In this document: positions 26,723-35,836 of the stretch, in pieces
Layout of the letters: the number at the start of each line of letters is the position of its first letter
Position numbering within the stretch: the stretch's first letter is position 1
DNA from: Verrucomicrobiota bacterium
GTDB taxonomy: Bacteria > Verrucomicrobiota > Verrucomicrobiia > Limisphaerales > J093
Reading direction: 5' to 3'
Length of the DNA stretch: 64,000 bases
Assembly: GCA_016716505.1 (NCBI GenBank)
Contig: JADJWF010000002.1
Coordinates: forward strand, 372,001 to 436,000
Position numbers and translations under genes: made by a program
Notes under the pieces: generated by a model
The model's input: the letters and a program-made list of their open reading frames with translations, nothing else
Told to the model about the DNA's origin: nothing
Database searches by the model: none

Positions 26723-26756
26723 GAAAAACGAAGGAGGGCCCTTGCGGGCCCTCCTT
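26723..26756 (-). terminator. Intrinsic terminator after the secreted repeat protein
   Basis: On the minus strand an 11-bp perfect stem (AAGGAGGGCCC / GGGCCCTCCTT at 26746-26756 and 26731-26741, loop GCAA) is followed by CGTTTTTCC. This is a classical rho-independent terminator about 40 bp after the stop codon at 26796. It marks the downstream end of the TonB/receptor gene series. Confidence 0.88.
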
Positions 26757-26795
26757 CTGATTTTCCGACGAGATTTGCTTCCGCTGCGCCTCGGC

Positions 26796-27887
26796 CTACT
26801 GCGCCAGCACGCGGAAGAATTTGTTCGCGGTTTCGACGGTCTCCGTGTGGGTGAGCGTCTGGCCGTTGCCGTCCAGCAAGCCGCCCTGGTTTACCCAGTC
26901 GCCGGCGCCAAAGGCGGCTCGTGTCTGGACCTGATACTTGACACCCGCCTGGGAGGCGAAAGTCAGGACCACGTTGCTGCCGTCCAGCCTCGCCGTGAGC
27001 ACCGGCGGTTCGACCGCCACGGTCGCTTCGGCCGGATATTCACAGACCAGCGCCTGGGCTACGGGTTTCAGATGCAGGTTGTCGGTCAAGGCCGTCCAGT
27101 CGAGCGCCCACTGCGCGTCCTTGAACGCTCCCTTGTAGGGGGCGGCGACGAAGAACCCGTCCTTGGGGGCTTCCATGGCGCCGGTGAAGACCGGGCTGTT
27201 GGCTGCCGGACGCGGGTCCAGCGCCTCGTTCTGCCCCCGGTCAATCATCACCAGCAGCGGATCCGCAAAGGCATTGTTGGCCAGATCCACAATCCCCCGG
27301 CCCCCCACGTTCTCCCAAAACACGTTGTGCGTCACCGTCCCGTTGTACGTCGGCACGCTCGACACCTGATCCCGACCCTGAAACTGCATGAAGATCGAGT
27401 TGTGGATGCTCCCGTAGTAGTCGCTGCGCGTGTTCATCGCGTCACTACCCGACCCCGGACCCCCCTCCCCGATGATCGTCGCGTTGTAGATCTGGTGCCG
27501 CCCCAGCGGCGGCGCCCCCGCCACGTTCACGTTGCTGCCACCCGAGGGCTGCCCGTTCAACTCCACCCCCTCATCCCCCGAAATGGCCTGCAGCCCAAAC
27601 CAAAACTGGTGCTTCCCCTCGTGCCCCTGGTCCATGTCGAACATCTCGTCCGAGCAGTACGACGCCACCAGGTAGCGGCTGTTCACCGCCCCACCCCAGA
27701 TCTCAAACCCGTCGTCCGCCCCAGCGTACACCTCCACAAACTCCAGCACCGTCCCCCGCCCCACCCCCGCCAGCGAGAGCGCGTTCAACTCCTTGTTCGC
27801 GTCCAGCGCCTTGCCCGAGTACCGGATGGACACAAACCGCAACGCCCCCGACGAGTCGTCGTTGTTGCTCCCCCCGTAGCGATGCAA
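26796..27887 (-). CDS. Secreted beta-helix-like repeat protein, 3' part (after a frameshift)
   Basis: This frame carries the second internal repeat and C-terminus of the protein that starts at 29698; a missing base near 27925 separates the two frames. It begins 'MHRYGGSNNDDSSGALRFVS' and repeats the first copy almost exactly through 'GSDAMNTRSDYYGSIHNSIF'. It ends with a small beta domain ('LTARLDGSNVVLTFASQAGV' to 'ANKFFRVLAQ'), probably a surface-sorting or Ig-like tail. The protein class is the exported right-handed beta-helix type with 'GLWGGVVILG' and 'GGSNNDDSSGALRFVSIRYSG' motifs. If the deletion is a sequencing error, both parts form one protein of ~965 residues. Confidence 0.75.
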   Translation of the reverse strand: MHRYGGSNNDDSSGALRFVSIRYSGKALDANKELNALSLAGVGRGTVLEFVEVYAGADDGFEIWGGAVNSRYLVASYCSDEMFDMDQGHEGKHQFWFGLQAISGDEGVELNGQPSGGSNVNVAGAPPLGRHQIYNATIIGEGGPGSGSDAMNTRSDYYGSIHNSIFMQFQGRDQVSSVPTYNGTVTHNVFWENVGGRGIVDLANNAFADPLLVMIDRGQNEALDPRPAANSPVFTGAMEAPKDGFFVAAPYKGAFKDAQWALDWTALTDNLHLKPVAQALVCEYPAEATVAVEPPVLTARLDGSNVVLTFASQAGVKYQVQTRAAFGAGDWVNQGGLLDGNGQTLTHTETVETANKFFRVLAQ

Positions 27888-29614
27888 CCCCTGCCCGGTC
27901 TGGGGATCCGTCGCGTCGTTGAGACCTCATAGAGCTGGTAAAAGCTCCCGTCCGGGTTGGTGCCCGAACCGGACGCCTCGGCGTCCGGCCGGTTGATCCG
28001 CCCGTGACCCAGAATCACCACGCCACCCCACAGCCCGCGCCCGCCGCCGCCCTCGTCGGCCAACGGAATGTCAAACGGATCGTTGATGTCGTCGCTCTCC
28101 GTCGTGAAGATGATGGGATTGGCCGGCGAAGCGACCGCATTGATCTTGCCGCCGCGGCAGATGAAGAGGGTGCCGTAGTCGGGGGCGGCGGCGGCCTCCT
28201 TGCCGCGGATGACGGTGCCGGCCTCGATGTTGAGGACCGCGCCATCCAAGACGTACACCCAGCCGTCCAAGAGGTATTCGTTGTCGGCCGTCCAATTGTG
28301 AACCCCGCGCAGAATGCCGCTGACGTTGACGGTCTTCGCGCCCCTCTTTTTCAGGTGGCCGTTTTGGTAGAGCGCCGTCCAGCCCAGCAGCCAGTTATCG
28401 TCGGAGTCAAACGCGCCCTTGTACGGTACTTGGCAGAAGAACCCGTCCTTGGGAGCTTCCTTGGCGCCGGTGAAGACCGGGCTGTTGGCCGCCGGACGCG
28501 GGTCCAGCTTCTCGTTCTGCCCCCGGTCAATCATCACCAGCAGCGGATCCGCAAAGGCATTGTTGGCCAGATCCACAATCCCCCGGCCCCCCACGTTCTC
28601 CCAAAACACGTTGTGCGTCACCGTCCCGTTGTACGTCGGCACGCTCGACACCTGATCCCGACCCTGAAACTGCATGAAGATCGAGTTGTGGATGCTCCCG
28701 TAGTAGTCGCTGCGCGTGTTCATCGCGTCACTGCCAGACCCCGGCCCCCCCTCCCCGATGATCGTCGCGTTGTAGATCTGGTGCCGCCCCAGCGGCGGCG
28801 CCCCCGCCACGTTCACGTTGCTGCCACCCGAGGGCTGCCCGTTCAACTCCACCCCCTCATCCCCCGAAATGGCCTGCAGCCCAAACCAAAACTGGTGCTT
28901 CCCCTCGTGCCCCTGGTCCATGTCGAACATCTCGTCCGAGCAGTACGACGCCACCAGGTAGCGGCTGTTCACCGCCCCACCCCAGATCTCAAACCCGTCG
29001 TCCGCCCCCGCGTACACCTCCACAAACTCCAGCACCGTCCCCCGCCCCACCCCCGCCAGCGAGAGCGCGTTCAACTCCTTGTTCGCGTCCAGCGCCTTGC
29101 CCGAGTACCGGATGGACACAAACCGCAGCGCCCCCGACGAGTCGTCGTTGTTGCTCCCCCCGTAGCGATGCAACCCCTGCCCGGTCTGGGGATCCGTCGC
29201 GTCGTTGAGACCCTCATAGAGCTGGTAAAAGCTCCCGTCCGGGTTGGTGCCCGAACCGGACGCCTCGGCGTCCGGCCGGTTGATCCGCCCGTGACCCAGA
29301 ATCACCACGCCACCCCACAGCCCGCGCCCGCCGCCGCCCTCGTCGGCCAACGGAATGTCAAACGGATCATCCAGATCGTCGCTCTCCGTGGTGAAAATGA
29401 TGGGACGCAGCCGTGTCCCGAGGGCGTTGATTTTGCCACCGCGGCAGATGAAGAGGGTGCCGTAGTTGGGGGCGGCGGCGGCCTCCTTGCCGCGGATGAC
29501 GGTGCCGGCCTCGATGTTGAGGACCGCGCCATCCACGACGTACACCCAGCCATCCAGGAGGTATTCGTTGTCGGCCGTCCAGTTGTGAACCCCGCGCAAG
29601 ATGCCGCTGACCGG
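27040..29614 (-). repeat. In-frame tandem duplication of ~1287 bp inside the secreted protein gene
   Basis: Two direct copies, about 29614-28328 and 28327-27040, are offset by 1287 bp (429 codons). Over long stretches (for example 28500-29300 versus 27215-28010) they differ at only a few positions, so the duplication is recent or kept uniform by gene conversion. Copy ends diverge more: 'ALYQNGHLKK' versus 'ALTDNLHLKP'. The one-base deletion in copy 2 is the only obvious frame-breaking difference. Confidence 0.88.
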
Positions 29615-29698
29615 AACGGTGGCAGCACTGGCGGACGCGGCTCCGACCAGCAGCGAGGCGGCCAGAGCGAGGTTTTGCAGTGTTCGATTACGTTTCAT
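27785..29698 (-). CDS. Secreted beta-helix-like repeat protein, 5' part (frameshifted)
   Basis: A 637-aa frame with a signal peptide ('NLALAASLLVGAASASA'). Repeat copy 1 starts 'VSGILRGVHNWTADNEYLLD'; copy 2 starts identically about 429 residues later. Motifs include 'AGTVIRGKEAAAAPNYGTLF', 'PIIFTTESDD', 'GLWGGVVILGHGRINRPDA' and 'LEFVEVYAGADDGFEIWGGA', typical of exported parallel beta-helix proteins. After 'SFYQLYE' in copy 2 the frame goes wrong (about 27925), where copy 1 has GGG and copy 2 has GG on the coding strand, so the last ~45 residues are out of frame. It lies directly downstream of the TonB-dependent receptor gene and may be its surface partner, perhaps binding the ligand. Confidence 0.8.
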   Translation of the reverse strand: MKRNRTLQNLALAASLLVGAASASAATVPVSGILRGVHNWTADNEYLLDGWVYVVDGAVLNIEAGTVIRGKEAAAAPNYGTLFICRGGKINALGTRLRPIIFTTESDDLDDPFDIPLADEGGGGRGLWGGVVILGHGRINRPDAEASGSGTNPDGSFYQLYEGLNDATDPQTGQGLHRYGGSNNDDSSGALRFVSIRYSGKALDANKELNALSLAGVGRGTVLEFVEVYAGADDGFEIWGGAVNSRYLVASYCSDEMFDMDQGHEGKHQFWFGLQAISGDEGVELNGQPSGGSNVNVAGAPPLGRHQIYNATIIGEGGPGSGSDAMNTRSDYYGSIHNSIFMQFQGRDQVSSVPTYNGTVTHNVFWENVGGRGIVDLANNAFADPLLVMIDRGQNEKLDPRPAANSPVFTGAKEAPKDGFFCQVPYKGAFDSDDNWLLGWTALYQNGHLKKRGAKTVNVSGILRGVHNWTADNEYLLDGWVYVLDGAVLNIEAGTVIRGKEAAAAPDYGTLFICRGGKINAVASPANPIIFTTESDDINDPFDIPLADEGGGGRGLWGGVVILGHGRINRPDAEASGSGTNPDGSFYQLYEVSTTRRIPRPGRGCIATGGATTTTRRGRCGLCPSGTRARRWTRTRS

Positions 29699-29816
29699 AC
29701 TCAGTGTTAGTTAGGACAACTCCCGGAATCCGGCCGGTCAGCCACGAGCCCGCCGCTCACCGAGAGGCTTTCCAGCGGAAAAAATCATTCTGCATTGTTA
29801 ACGAAAGATGGCGCTT

Positions 29817-29836
29817 GGGTGACGAAATGGTGTCAA
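29817..29836 (-). promoter_or_regulatory. Weak Pho-box-like sequence upstream of the secreted repeat protein
   Basis: On the minus strand GACAC and GTCAC half-sites (29830-29834 and 29819-29823) lie 11 bp apart, the spacing of a PhoB box, about 120 bp above the ATG at 29698. One half-site has a mismatch to the GTNAC core seen in the stronger boxes of this window. It could give the secreted protein its own Pho-regulated promoter. Confidence 0.35.
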
Positions 29837-29879
29837 AAGGGGACCTCGGCGGGCACCTCCGACGTCCGTTCGCCAGGGC

Positions 29880-32800
29880 TCAGTACTCGTAGTTGAGCGA
29901 GAGGTTGAAGGTGACGCCCTTGGTGTACGACGAGTAGATGAATTCCCGGTCGGTCGGACTGGAAACGCCGTACGACCGCATGATTTCGGGATTCAGCAGG
30001 TTTCGGGCGGTGAACTTGGCTTTAAGCCCCTTGGCCAGCCGCTGCGAGACAACGAGATCGAGGCTGGGCGCCGCCTGCTCATACACGTCCCAGCCGTTGT
30101 TGATGATCAGCGACAAACGCTCGGCCGCGTAGTAGGCAGCCAGGGTGACGGTGGTGCCCGTCCGGTCGTTGTCGTAAGACAGGTCGGCGTTGATGATGTA
30201 GGGGGATTGGTCGTAGAGCGGGCGCTCGTCCAGCCATTTGCCGGTGGACATGTATTTCATCTCCCGGATTTCCGGCTGCAGCGGGACGGTGGTGGCGATG
30301 TAGGCGGCGTTCAGGCCCACACTGAACGGGCGCAGGTTGGGCTCGAGAAATGCCAGCGACTGCCGTGCCTCGAATTCGATTCCCCACACGGTGGCTGCTT
30401 CGGTGTTCAAAAACGTCACGAAGTCAGAGGAGGCCGTCCAGATCGGGGTGCCATCGGGAGAAAGGGTGGCATTGAACTTTTCGATCGGGTCCTCGAGCGT
30501 CTTGTAAAAGCCGCCGAAGGACAGCAGGCCCCCGTTCCGGGTGAACCACTCCCAGCGGGCGTCGAAGTTCTCGCTGGTCCCCATCACGAGGAAGGGGTTG
30601 CCCTCGACGATCTGGTCGCTGGCGACGTCGAAGCTGCGGTACCGCGCGAACTCGCGGTAGGTGGGGCGCGAGACCGTCTGCGAGTAGCTCAAGCGCACCT
30701 TCATGTCGTCGCGCAGGTCCCACGTCAGATTCACTGCGGGGAGCCAGTCGCCCTGGTCAATGGTGCCGGTGAAAACCCGCTGGGATTGGAACGACGACGA
30801 CTGCACCTGCAGGAAGGTCGTCTCGTAACGCACGCCGCCGCTGAGGCGAAGGCGCTCGATCACGGGCAGCTCGGCCAGTCCGTAGGCGGCGTAGATGTTC
30901 TGTTCGCCGTCGTAGAAATTGTTGCCGAAAGCCGAGTTCAGGCTGCGGGAAAAGGTGTAACGGGAACGAGTGCCCTGCTGGACGAGCTGGGGTGGCGGCG
31001 CGTTGGTGCCGAGCATGTATTCATAGGGGAAGGTCTCGGTGTTCACGAGACTGCCGTTGCCCCCGCTGTAAGTGAAGGAACGCTCCCGGAACTCGCGCTC
31101 GGACTGGCTGCCAAACACGCCGCCCTTGACCTTCCATTCGAGACCCCGCCAATCCTCGCCCGGCAGGGTGAGATCGAACTTGCCGTTGAGGTTCTGATCA
31201 TCCAGCTCGCGGAAATAACGGGTGGGCCGATCCGGGAACGGGGTGTTGTTGCTGATCATGTCCACGCCGCGCAGGTCGCTCGACGGGTCCTGCGGGTTCG
31301 GGTAGCTGATGAAGTTGAAGTAGCGCAGGTCCGGCTCGTACTGGGACGTGGTCGCCATGGAAACAATCCAGTCCGCCTCCAGATCTTGAAGCGCCGGGAA
31401 CTGGTGCGCGCCCCGGAACTGGTGGGTCACCAGGTCGCGCTGGGTCCAATGGAGTTCGTTTTGGTGCGTCCGCCGCTCGTCGTTAAACTGGTCCTCGCCG
31501 CTGCTCTCGATCTGGCCAAACAACTTGCGGGCCATGTCCTCCGCGTTCTGCGTGTACAGAAACGTGTAGTCCACCTCGTGGTGGGTGAAAAGCTTCACGG
31601 CCAGGTTGGCCAGGCCTGACCACTGCGTCAGGGACACCGACCGTGAGTCCCGATAGTCCTGGTAGATGTCGGGTTCGCCCCCTGCCGGACGGTAGCGGCG
31701 CCGGATGCCGTCCTCGTAGAAGCGATAGTCGCGCTCGTAGTTCACGCTGGCGAAGTAGCCGACGGGCGTGCCCTTCACGGTGACCGTGTCGCCCACCAGG
31801 AGGTTGAAGTCGTGGTCGGGCGGCGGTGCGCCCCGCGTGGGTCCCATGTACGGCGTGCCAAAGGAGCGCACGAGGCGGTCCATTTCCTCGGCGGCAGCGG
31901 TTTTCGCATCAAGCGGAATGGTCAGGCTGCCGCTGGTTGCCGTGGCCAGCAGGCGCTGCAAATCATTTCCGGAGACGTTCTCCAGGGCGCCGGGCAAAGC
32001 TCGGGCGCCGTCATCCAGCGCCAGCCAGTCGGTGCCGCCACCCGGGTACGTGAGATAACGATCGTTGCCCGTGGCCTGCGTGTTGTAGCCGACGCCGCCG
32101 CCAATTTTGAAAACGAAGCGCTCGGGGAAGGACTTGGTCCGGATATCCATGACGCCGCCCGAAAAGCCGCCCGGCAGATCGGGCGTGAAACTCTTGCTGA
32201 CCACCACCGTGTCAATCACGTCCGCGGGAAACAGGTCGAGTTGAACCGCCCGCCGGTAGGGGTCCGCGCTGGGCACGTCCGCGCCGTTAAGCAGGGCAAT
32301 GTTGTAGCGGTCGCTCAGGCCGCGGATGACAGCGAACTTGCCCTCGACCACCGAGACGCCGGTGATCTTGGTCATGATCTCCGCGGCGTCGCCGGCGGCG
32401 AGCCGGCCAAAACGCTCCGAGCCGATGGCCTCGATCAGGGCCGAGGCGCTCTGCCGTTCCATCAGCAGATTGGCGTTCTGCGCCTCGAGTTCCGGCGCGG
32501 TCACGACGTACTCCTCCATGTCCTGGAACTCGGGCCGCAGGCTGATGTCCACCGGCGACGCCTGCCCCGGGGCCACCAGCACATCTCCTACCGCGGACCG
32601 GGTGTAACCGGGCACGGCGAACTGCACCGTGTGCTGCCCCGGCGGCACGTTGACGAGCCGGAAACGACCCTGCGCATCCGTGGTCGCCGCCAGCGTGGTG
32701 CCGCGCAACGTGACGGTCACGTTGGCCAGCGGCTTGCCTTCCCAGCTCTCCGTGACAGTACCGGTGATGGTCCCCAGCGCGGCGTCCTGCGCCGCCAACC

Positions 32801-32987
32801 GCATCGCGAGCATCAGCGCGAGCAGGCCGCCGCCGTGCCTGGCCGCGCCCCGCCGCTTCACCCGCCACCAGCGCGAGGCCCGGCGGCGAAGGCGTCCCGG
32901 CCACCGCGCACCCGCGGCGCGTTCAAGCGGAATCCCGCAGTTCGGCCCGGAATCTTCCGCGCGAGGTTTGGAGGAAATGCCGCCCAT
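29880..32987 (-). CDS. TonB-dependent outer-membrane receptor with carboxypeptidase-regulatory-like domain
   Basis: A 1035-aa receptor. A long basic N-terminus precedes a signal helix ('GGGLLALMLAMRLAAQ'). Then come a CarboxypepD_reg-like domain ('GTITGTVTESWEGKPLANVT', 'RFRLVNVPPGQHTVQF', ~70-150), a TonB-box-like 'MEEYVVTAPE', a plug ('IMTKITGVSVVEGKFAVIRG', 'SKSFTPDLPGGFSGGVMDIR') and a beta-barrel ending in the aromatic residue of 'TFNLSLNYEY'. It imports a ligand across the outer membrane using TonB energy. The gene starts 24 nt after the TPR gene, at the end of the DUF3450-exbB-exbD-tonB series, with pst genes beyond. I infer a phosphate-related ligand from this context and the Pho boxes only. 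Confidence 0.93.
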   Translation of the reverse strand: MGGISSKPRAEDSGPNCGIPLERAAGARWPGRLRRRASRWWRVKRRGAARHGGGLLALMLAMRLAAQDAALGTITGTVTESWEGKPLANVTVTLRGTTLAATTDAQGRFRLVNVPPGQHTVQFAVPGYTRSAVGDVLVAPGQASPVDISLRPEFQDMEEYVVTAPELEAQNANLLMERQSASALIEAIGSERFGRLAAGDAAEIMTKITGVSVVEGKFAVIRGLSDRYNIALLNGADVPSADPYRRAVQLDLFPADVIDTVVVSKSFTPDLPGGFSGGVMDIRTKSFPERFVFKIGGGVGYNTQATGNDRYLTYPGGGTDWLALDDGARALPGALENVSGNDLQRLLATATSGSLTIPLDAKTAAAEEMDRLVRSFGTPYMGPTRGAPPPDHDFNLLVGDTVTVKGTPVGYFASVNYERDYRFYEDGIRRRYRPAGGEPDIYQDYRDSRSVSLTQWSGLANLAVKLFTHHEVDYTFLYTQNAEDMARKLFGQIESSGEDQFNDERRTHQNELHWTQRDLVTHQFRGAHQFPALQDLEADWIVSMATTSQYEPDLRYFNFISYPNPQDPSSDLRGVDMISNNTPFPDRPTRYFRELDDQNLNGKFDLTLPGEDWRGLEWKVKGGVFGSQSEREFRERSFTYSGGNGSLVNTETFPYEYMLGTNAPPPQLVQQGTRSRYTFSRSLNSAFGNNFYDGEQNIYAAYGLAELPVIERLRLSGGVRYETTFLQVQSSSFQSQRVFTGTIDQGDWLPAVNLTWDLRDDMKVRLSYSQTVSRPTYREFARYRSFDVASDQIVEGNPFLVMGTSENFDARWEWFTRNGGLLSFGGFYKTLEDPIEKFNATLSPDGTPIWTASSDFVTFLNTEAATVWGIEFEARQSLAFLEPNLRPFSVGLNAAYIATTVPLQPEIREMKYMSTGKWLDERPLYDQSPYIINADLSYDNDRTGTTVTLAAYYAAERLSLIINNGWDVYEQAAPSLDLVVSQRLAKGLKAKFTARNLLNPEIMRSYGVSSPTDREFIYSSYTKGVTFNLSLNYEY

Positions 32988-33011
32988 GACGTCGTGGTTG
33001 GCAGGTGGTCG

Positions 33012-34490
33012 TCAGCCTCTCGCGCGCGCGGCCACCTGCTCGACGCGTTCGAGGTAGCGCTGGACGTTTTCCTTGGGATCCAGTCGTTGGGCCCGGCGCA
33101 AGAGTTCGATGGCCTGAGTGTACTTTTGTCCTTCCACCAGCAGTTGCGCCTGCTTCACCAGCGCTGCGGCTTCGAAGCCCTCGATTTTGGCCGCTGCCTC
33201 ATAGCGCAGCGCCGCGCGGTCGGGATCACCCGCCTGTTTGTAGTGGTCCCCCGCCAGCAGCAGGGTCTCCCCGTCGAGCGGATTGCGTTGGAGAATCTGC
33301 TCAAGGATCTGAATGGCCTTGTCTCCGGCGCCGGTGGACAACGCCACCCGGGCCTCCAGCCGCAGCAGCTTGAGGGCGTCGTCCGGCGCGGTCTGTTCGC
33401 CGCTCAGTTCACGAGCGCGAGCGAGGAGTTGCTTCGCCTCGTCCCAAGCCCCGCGACTGACCAGGATGTCCGCCGCACGAAGCGTGCGTGCGAGATTGGC
33501 GCCGCCGTCTTGTTCCGCCGCCGCCAGGTAGGCGGACAACGCGAGGTCAGGCACGCCCTGCGTCATGTAGAGGTCGCCCAAGGTGGTGAGGTGGGCGGCG
33601 GTGGCCTTGCCGAGTTTGCGGAGGACCTCGAAGTTGGCGGCCGCTTTTGCGAGTTGGTTCTGCTGAATGAACAGGTTGGCCTGCAGCGCCCACAGGGCGT
33701 CGCGGTCCGGATACTTCGGCAGCAACTCATCCAGCAGGGCCATGGCGGCCGTGAAGTTGCCCGTGGCGACGTGGCACTTCACCAGGCCGAGCTGGTAATC
33801 GAGGTTGTTCGGTTCGTACATCAGCGCCTGCTGGTAGGCGGCCGCGGCCCCGAGAAACTGCCCCTCCTGCGTTTGGGCGAATGCCAGGAGACCGAGAATC
33901 CGCCCGTCCGCGCCGCCCAGCGTCAGTGTGCGGCTGAGAGCCGGAATGGCCTCGGCGTACTGGCCGTTTCGGACGAGCGCCAACGCGAGATTCCGCTGGG
34001 CGCGCAGGAAGTCGGGGAACTTGGCCAGCGCTGCTTCGTAATGCTCGACGGCGTTGGTGAACTGCTCCTGCTGGAAGTACACGGTGCCCAGCGTGTAGTC
34101 GAAGAGGGCGCTGGCCGTCGGCGAGATGGCTTTCTCCAAAGCCGGAATGGCGTTGGTGGGCTGCTCGCGCAAGAGCGGGAGAATCGTGTCGCGATACAGG
34201 ACTTGCTCCTCCGCGTTGAGGCGCGGCTCGCGGTCGGGGAGAAAACCGTAGCTGCCAATGAGGCGACGGATGAACTCCGGATCGTTCCAGATCCCTGCCA
34301 GCGGGTGGTCGCTGGGCACGGGTGCGAAGTTCGTGCTCGCGAAGGACGGCCGGGCGGCCAACGCAGCGGCGGGATCGGTCGGCTCGGCGGCACGCCGCTC
34401 GCGGCGGGAGGCGGCGTCGGCCGGCGGCGTCACCAGCACGGCCGCGATCAGCCCGGCGGGCAACCAGCGGAAATGGAAGGCGGTCTTCAT
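33012..34490 (-). CDS. TPR-repeat protein of the TonB cluster (exported)
   Basis: A 492-aa protein with a signal peptide ('FRWLPAGLIAAVLVTPPADA') followed by a long run of tetratricopeptide repeats. Examples are 'ALFDYTLGTVYFQQEQFTNA', 'FLRAQRNLALALVRNGQYAE' and 'DALWALQANLFIQQNQLAKA'. It is likely periplasmic and acts as a scaffold. In other Gram-negative bacteria a TPR protein regularly accompanies DUF3450, two ExbB-type proteins, ExbD and TonB; the same order is seen here. I chose the ATG at 34488-34490, 10 nt after the tonB stop; a longer frame to 34622 runs antisense-like through tonB. Confidence 0.88.
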   Translation of the reverse strand: MKTAFHFRWLPAGLIAAVLVTPPADAASRRERRAAEPTDPAAALAARPSFASTNFAPVPSDHPLAGIWNDPEFIRRLIGSYGFLPDREPRLNAEEQVLYRDTILPLLREQPTNAIPALEKAISPTASALFDYTLGTVYFQQEQFTNAVEHYEAALAKFPDFLRAQRNLALALVRNGQYAEAIPALSRTLTLGGADGRILGLLAFAQTQEGQFLGAAAAYQQALMYEPNNLDYQLGLVKCHVATGNFTAAMALLDELLPKYPDRDALWALQANLFIQQNQLAKAAANFEVLRKLGKATAAHLTTLGDLYMTQGVPDLALSAYLAAAEQDGGANLARTLRAADILVSRGAWDEAKQLLARARELSGEQTAPDDALKLLRLEARVALSTGAGDKAIQILEQILQRNPLDGETLLLAGDHYKQAGDPDRAALRYEAAAKIEGFEAAALVKQAQLLVEGQKYTQAIELLRRAQRLDPKENVQRYLERVEQVAARARG

Positions 34491-34500
34491 GCAAATCGGA

Positions 34501-35166
34501 TCAGGAATTGCTCGGCAGTCGAAAGCGGATGGGTTGACGGAGGAAGGTGCGGACCGGCTGGCCGTCCTTGATGCCGGGTTTGAACTTCCACTTTCGGATC
34601 GCCTCGAGCGCGGGCGACTCAAACTCCTTGTGGGTGGAGGACTCCACCCGTGGATCCAGCACGCGGCCGGTTTCGTCGAGCACGAACACCAAGGTCACGC
34701 TGCCTTCGACGCGGGCTTTGCGGAGCGTGTCCGGATACACGGGCGGCACGGCGCCCAGCAGTTCGGGCCGCTTTTCCAAGTCGGCGACGCTGAAGGCATC
34801 CAGCCCGCCGCTCTGGGCGGCGGCCTGATCGAACAAGCCCGCGCCGGTCGCGAGCGCTCCGCCCGCGCCGAACGCGATGTCGAGGTTCACGCTCAAGTTC
34901 AACGGGGGCGCAGCATCGGCCAGACTGGGCGGCGGCTCTTCGGGCGGCTTACTTTCCGGCGGGGGCGGCGGGGGCGCCTCCTGCTCCTGGTCCTGGTCCA
35001 GTTGCGACAGGTCAGCCGGTCGCACGGCCAGCACGGCCTCGCGTCGCGCCGATACCATCTGCGTGAGCGGCAGCACCAGAAACACCGCCAAGGTCAACGC
35101 GGCCGCGCCGAGAAAGACAAACGGCAGGTCGTTGCGAGGAGGCGGCGGTGTATAGACCCGGCGCAT
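34501..35166 (-). CDS. tonB: Energy transducer TonB
   Basis: A 221-aa inner-membrane protein. One N-terminal helix ('LPFVFLGAAALTLAVFLVLP') is followed by a Pro/Glu-rich periplasm-spanning stretch ('APPPPPPESKPPEEPPPS') and a C-terminal TonB domain ('AVPPVYPDTLRKARVEGSVT', 'ESPALEAIRKWKFKPGIKDG'). It transmits ExbB/ExbD proton-motive energy to the receptor encoded two genes downstream. The spacer is short for a TonB. About 260 bp separate it from the exbD stop upstream, so it may have an extra promoter. Confidence 0.93.
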   Translation of the reverse strand: MRRVYTPPPPRNDLPFVFLGAAALTLAVFLVLPLTQMVSARREAVLAVRPADLSQLDQDQEQEAPPPPPPESKPPEEPPPSLADAAPPLNLSVNLDIAFGAGGALATGAGLFDQAAAQSGGLDAFSVADLEKRPELLGAVPPVYPDTLRKARVEGSVTLVFVLDETGRVLDPRVESSTHKEFESPALEAIRKWKFKPGIKDGQPVRTFLRQPIRFRLPSNS

Positions 35167-35425
35167 GACCTACCAGCAACGATCCACCTTCCCGCCCGCG
35201 CCGCGTCGAGCTTCCCCAAAGTTGCCGCGGAAAGCACCCGTCCCACCACACCTCGCGGCCTGCCCCGCGCATTCGGGGCCCATGACGTGAGCGACCGCGG
35301 GGAAGCCGGGGATAACGGCCCGATCCCCAGATTGAACGGTGCGGCTCCCATTAGCCGGGGCATCCGAAAAGGTTCTCATCGCGCGGCACTCGGTGGTTGG
35401 ACGGCGGGAGGCGTGGGCCGGCAGC
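35167..35425. other. Gap between exbD and tonB
   Basis: This 259-bp gap is the only sizeable break in an otherwise tight minus-strand series. No conserved protein frame, hairpin terminator or Pho-box-like pair was seen. It may hold an internal tonB promoter. Confidence 0.4.
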
Positions 35426-35836
35426 TCAAGCCCCGCCGGGTTCCGTGGCGATGCTGACATTCTTGGCCTTGCCGAGTTTGGCTTCGTCAATGACCCGCAC
35501 GAGGATTCCGGCGTTGGCCCGCTGGTCCACCTGGATGATCACCGGCATCGGCTCGGATTGACAAAGGCGGCTCACCGTCGCCCGCACGCCGCCCACGCCG
35601 ATTTCCTTGCCGCCGTACACCACCTCGCCCTTGGCTGTGATCGCCAGGAGAATGCTGTTCTTCTCCAACTGGGTGGCGGAGGCGGCCTGGGGCTTGTCCA
35701 CCTCGGTGCCCGTCTCCTCCACGAACACGGTGGTGACAATGAAAAAGATCAGGAGGATGAAGACCATGTCAATCAATGGCGACACGTTGACGTCGGTCGT
35801 CTCCTCCGCCTCGGTGATGGCGCGGCGATACCTCAT
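35426..35836 (-). CDS. exbD: Biopolymer transport protein ExbD
   Basis: A 136-aa protein with the ExbD/TolR layout: a short cytoplasmic start, one membrane helix containing the essential Asp ('DVNVSPLIDMVFILLIFFIV'), then a periplasmic domain ending 'GKAKNVSIATEPGGA'. The Asp in 'PLIDMVFILL' carries protons in characterised homologues. The ATG at 35834-35836 overlaps the exbB stop by 4 nt (ATGA), so translation is coupled. Partners are the two ExbB-type proteins encoded immediately upstream. Confidence 0.94.
   Translation of the reverse strand: MRYRRAITEAEETTDVNVSPLIDMVFILLIFFIVTTVFVEETGTEVDKPQAASATQLEKNSILLAITAKGEVVYGGKEIGVGGVRATVSRLCQSEPMPVIIQVDQRANAGILVRVIDEAKLGKAKNVSIATEPGGA

Noticed and set aside
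31812..34571. 919-codon open frame on the plus strand
   Set aside because: It lies antisense to the TonB receptor and TPR genes, has Arg/Gly/His-rich low-information sequence and no domain; a G+C-driven shadow.
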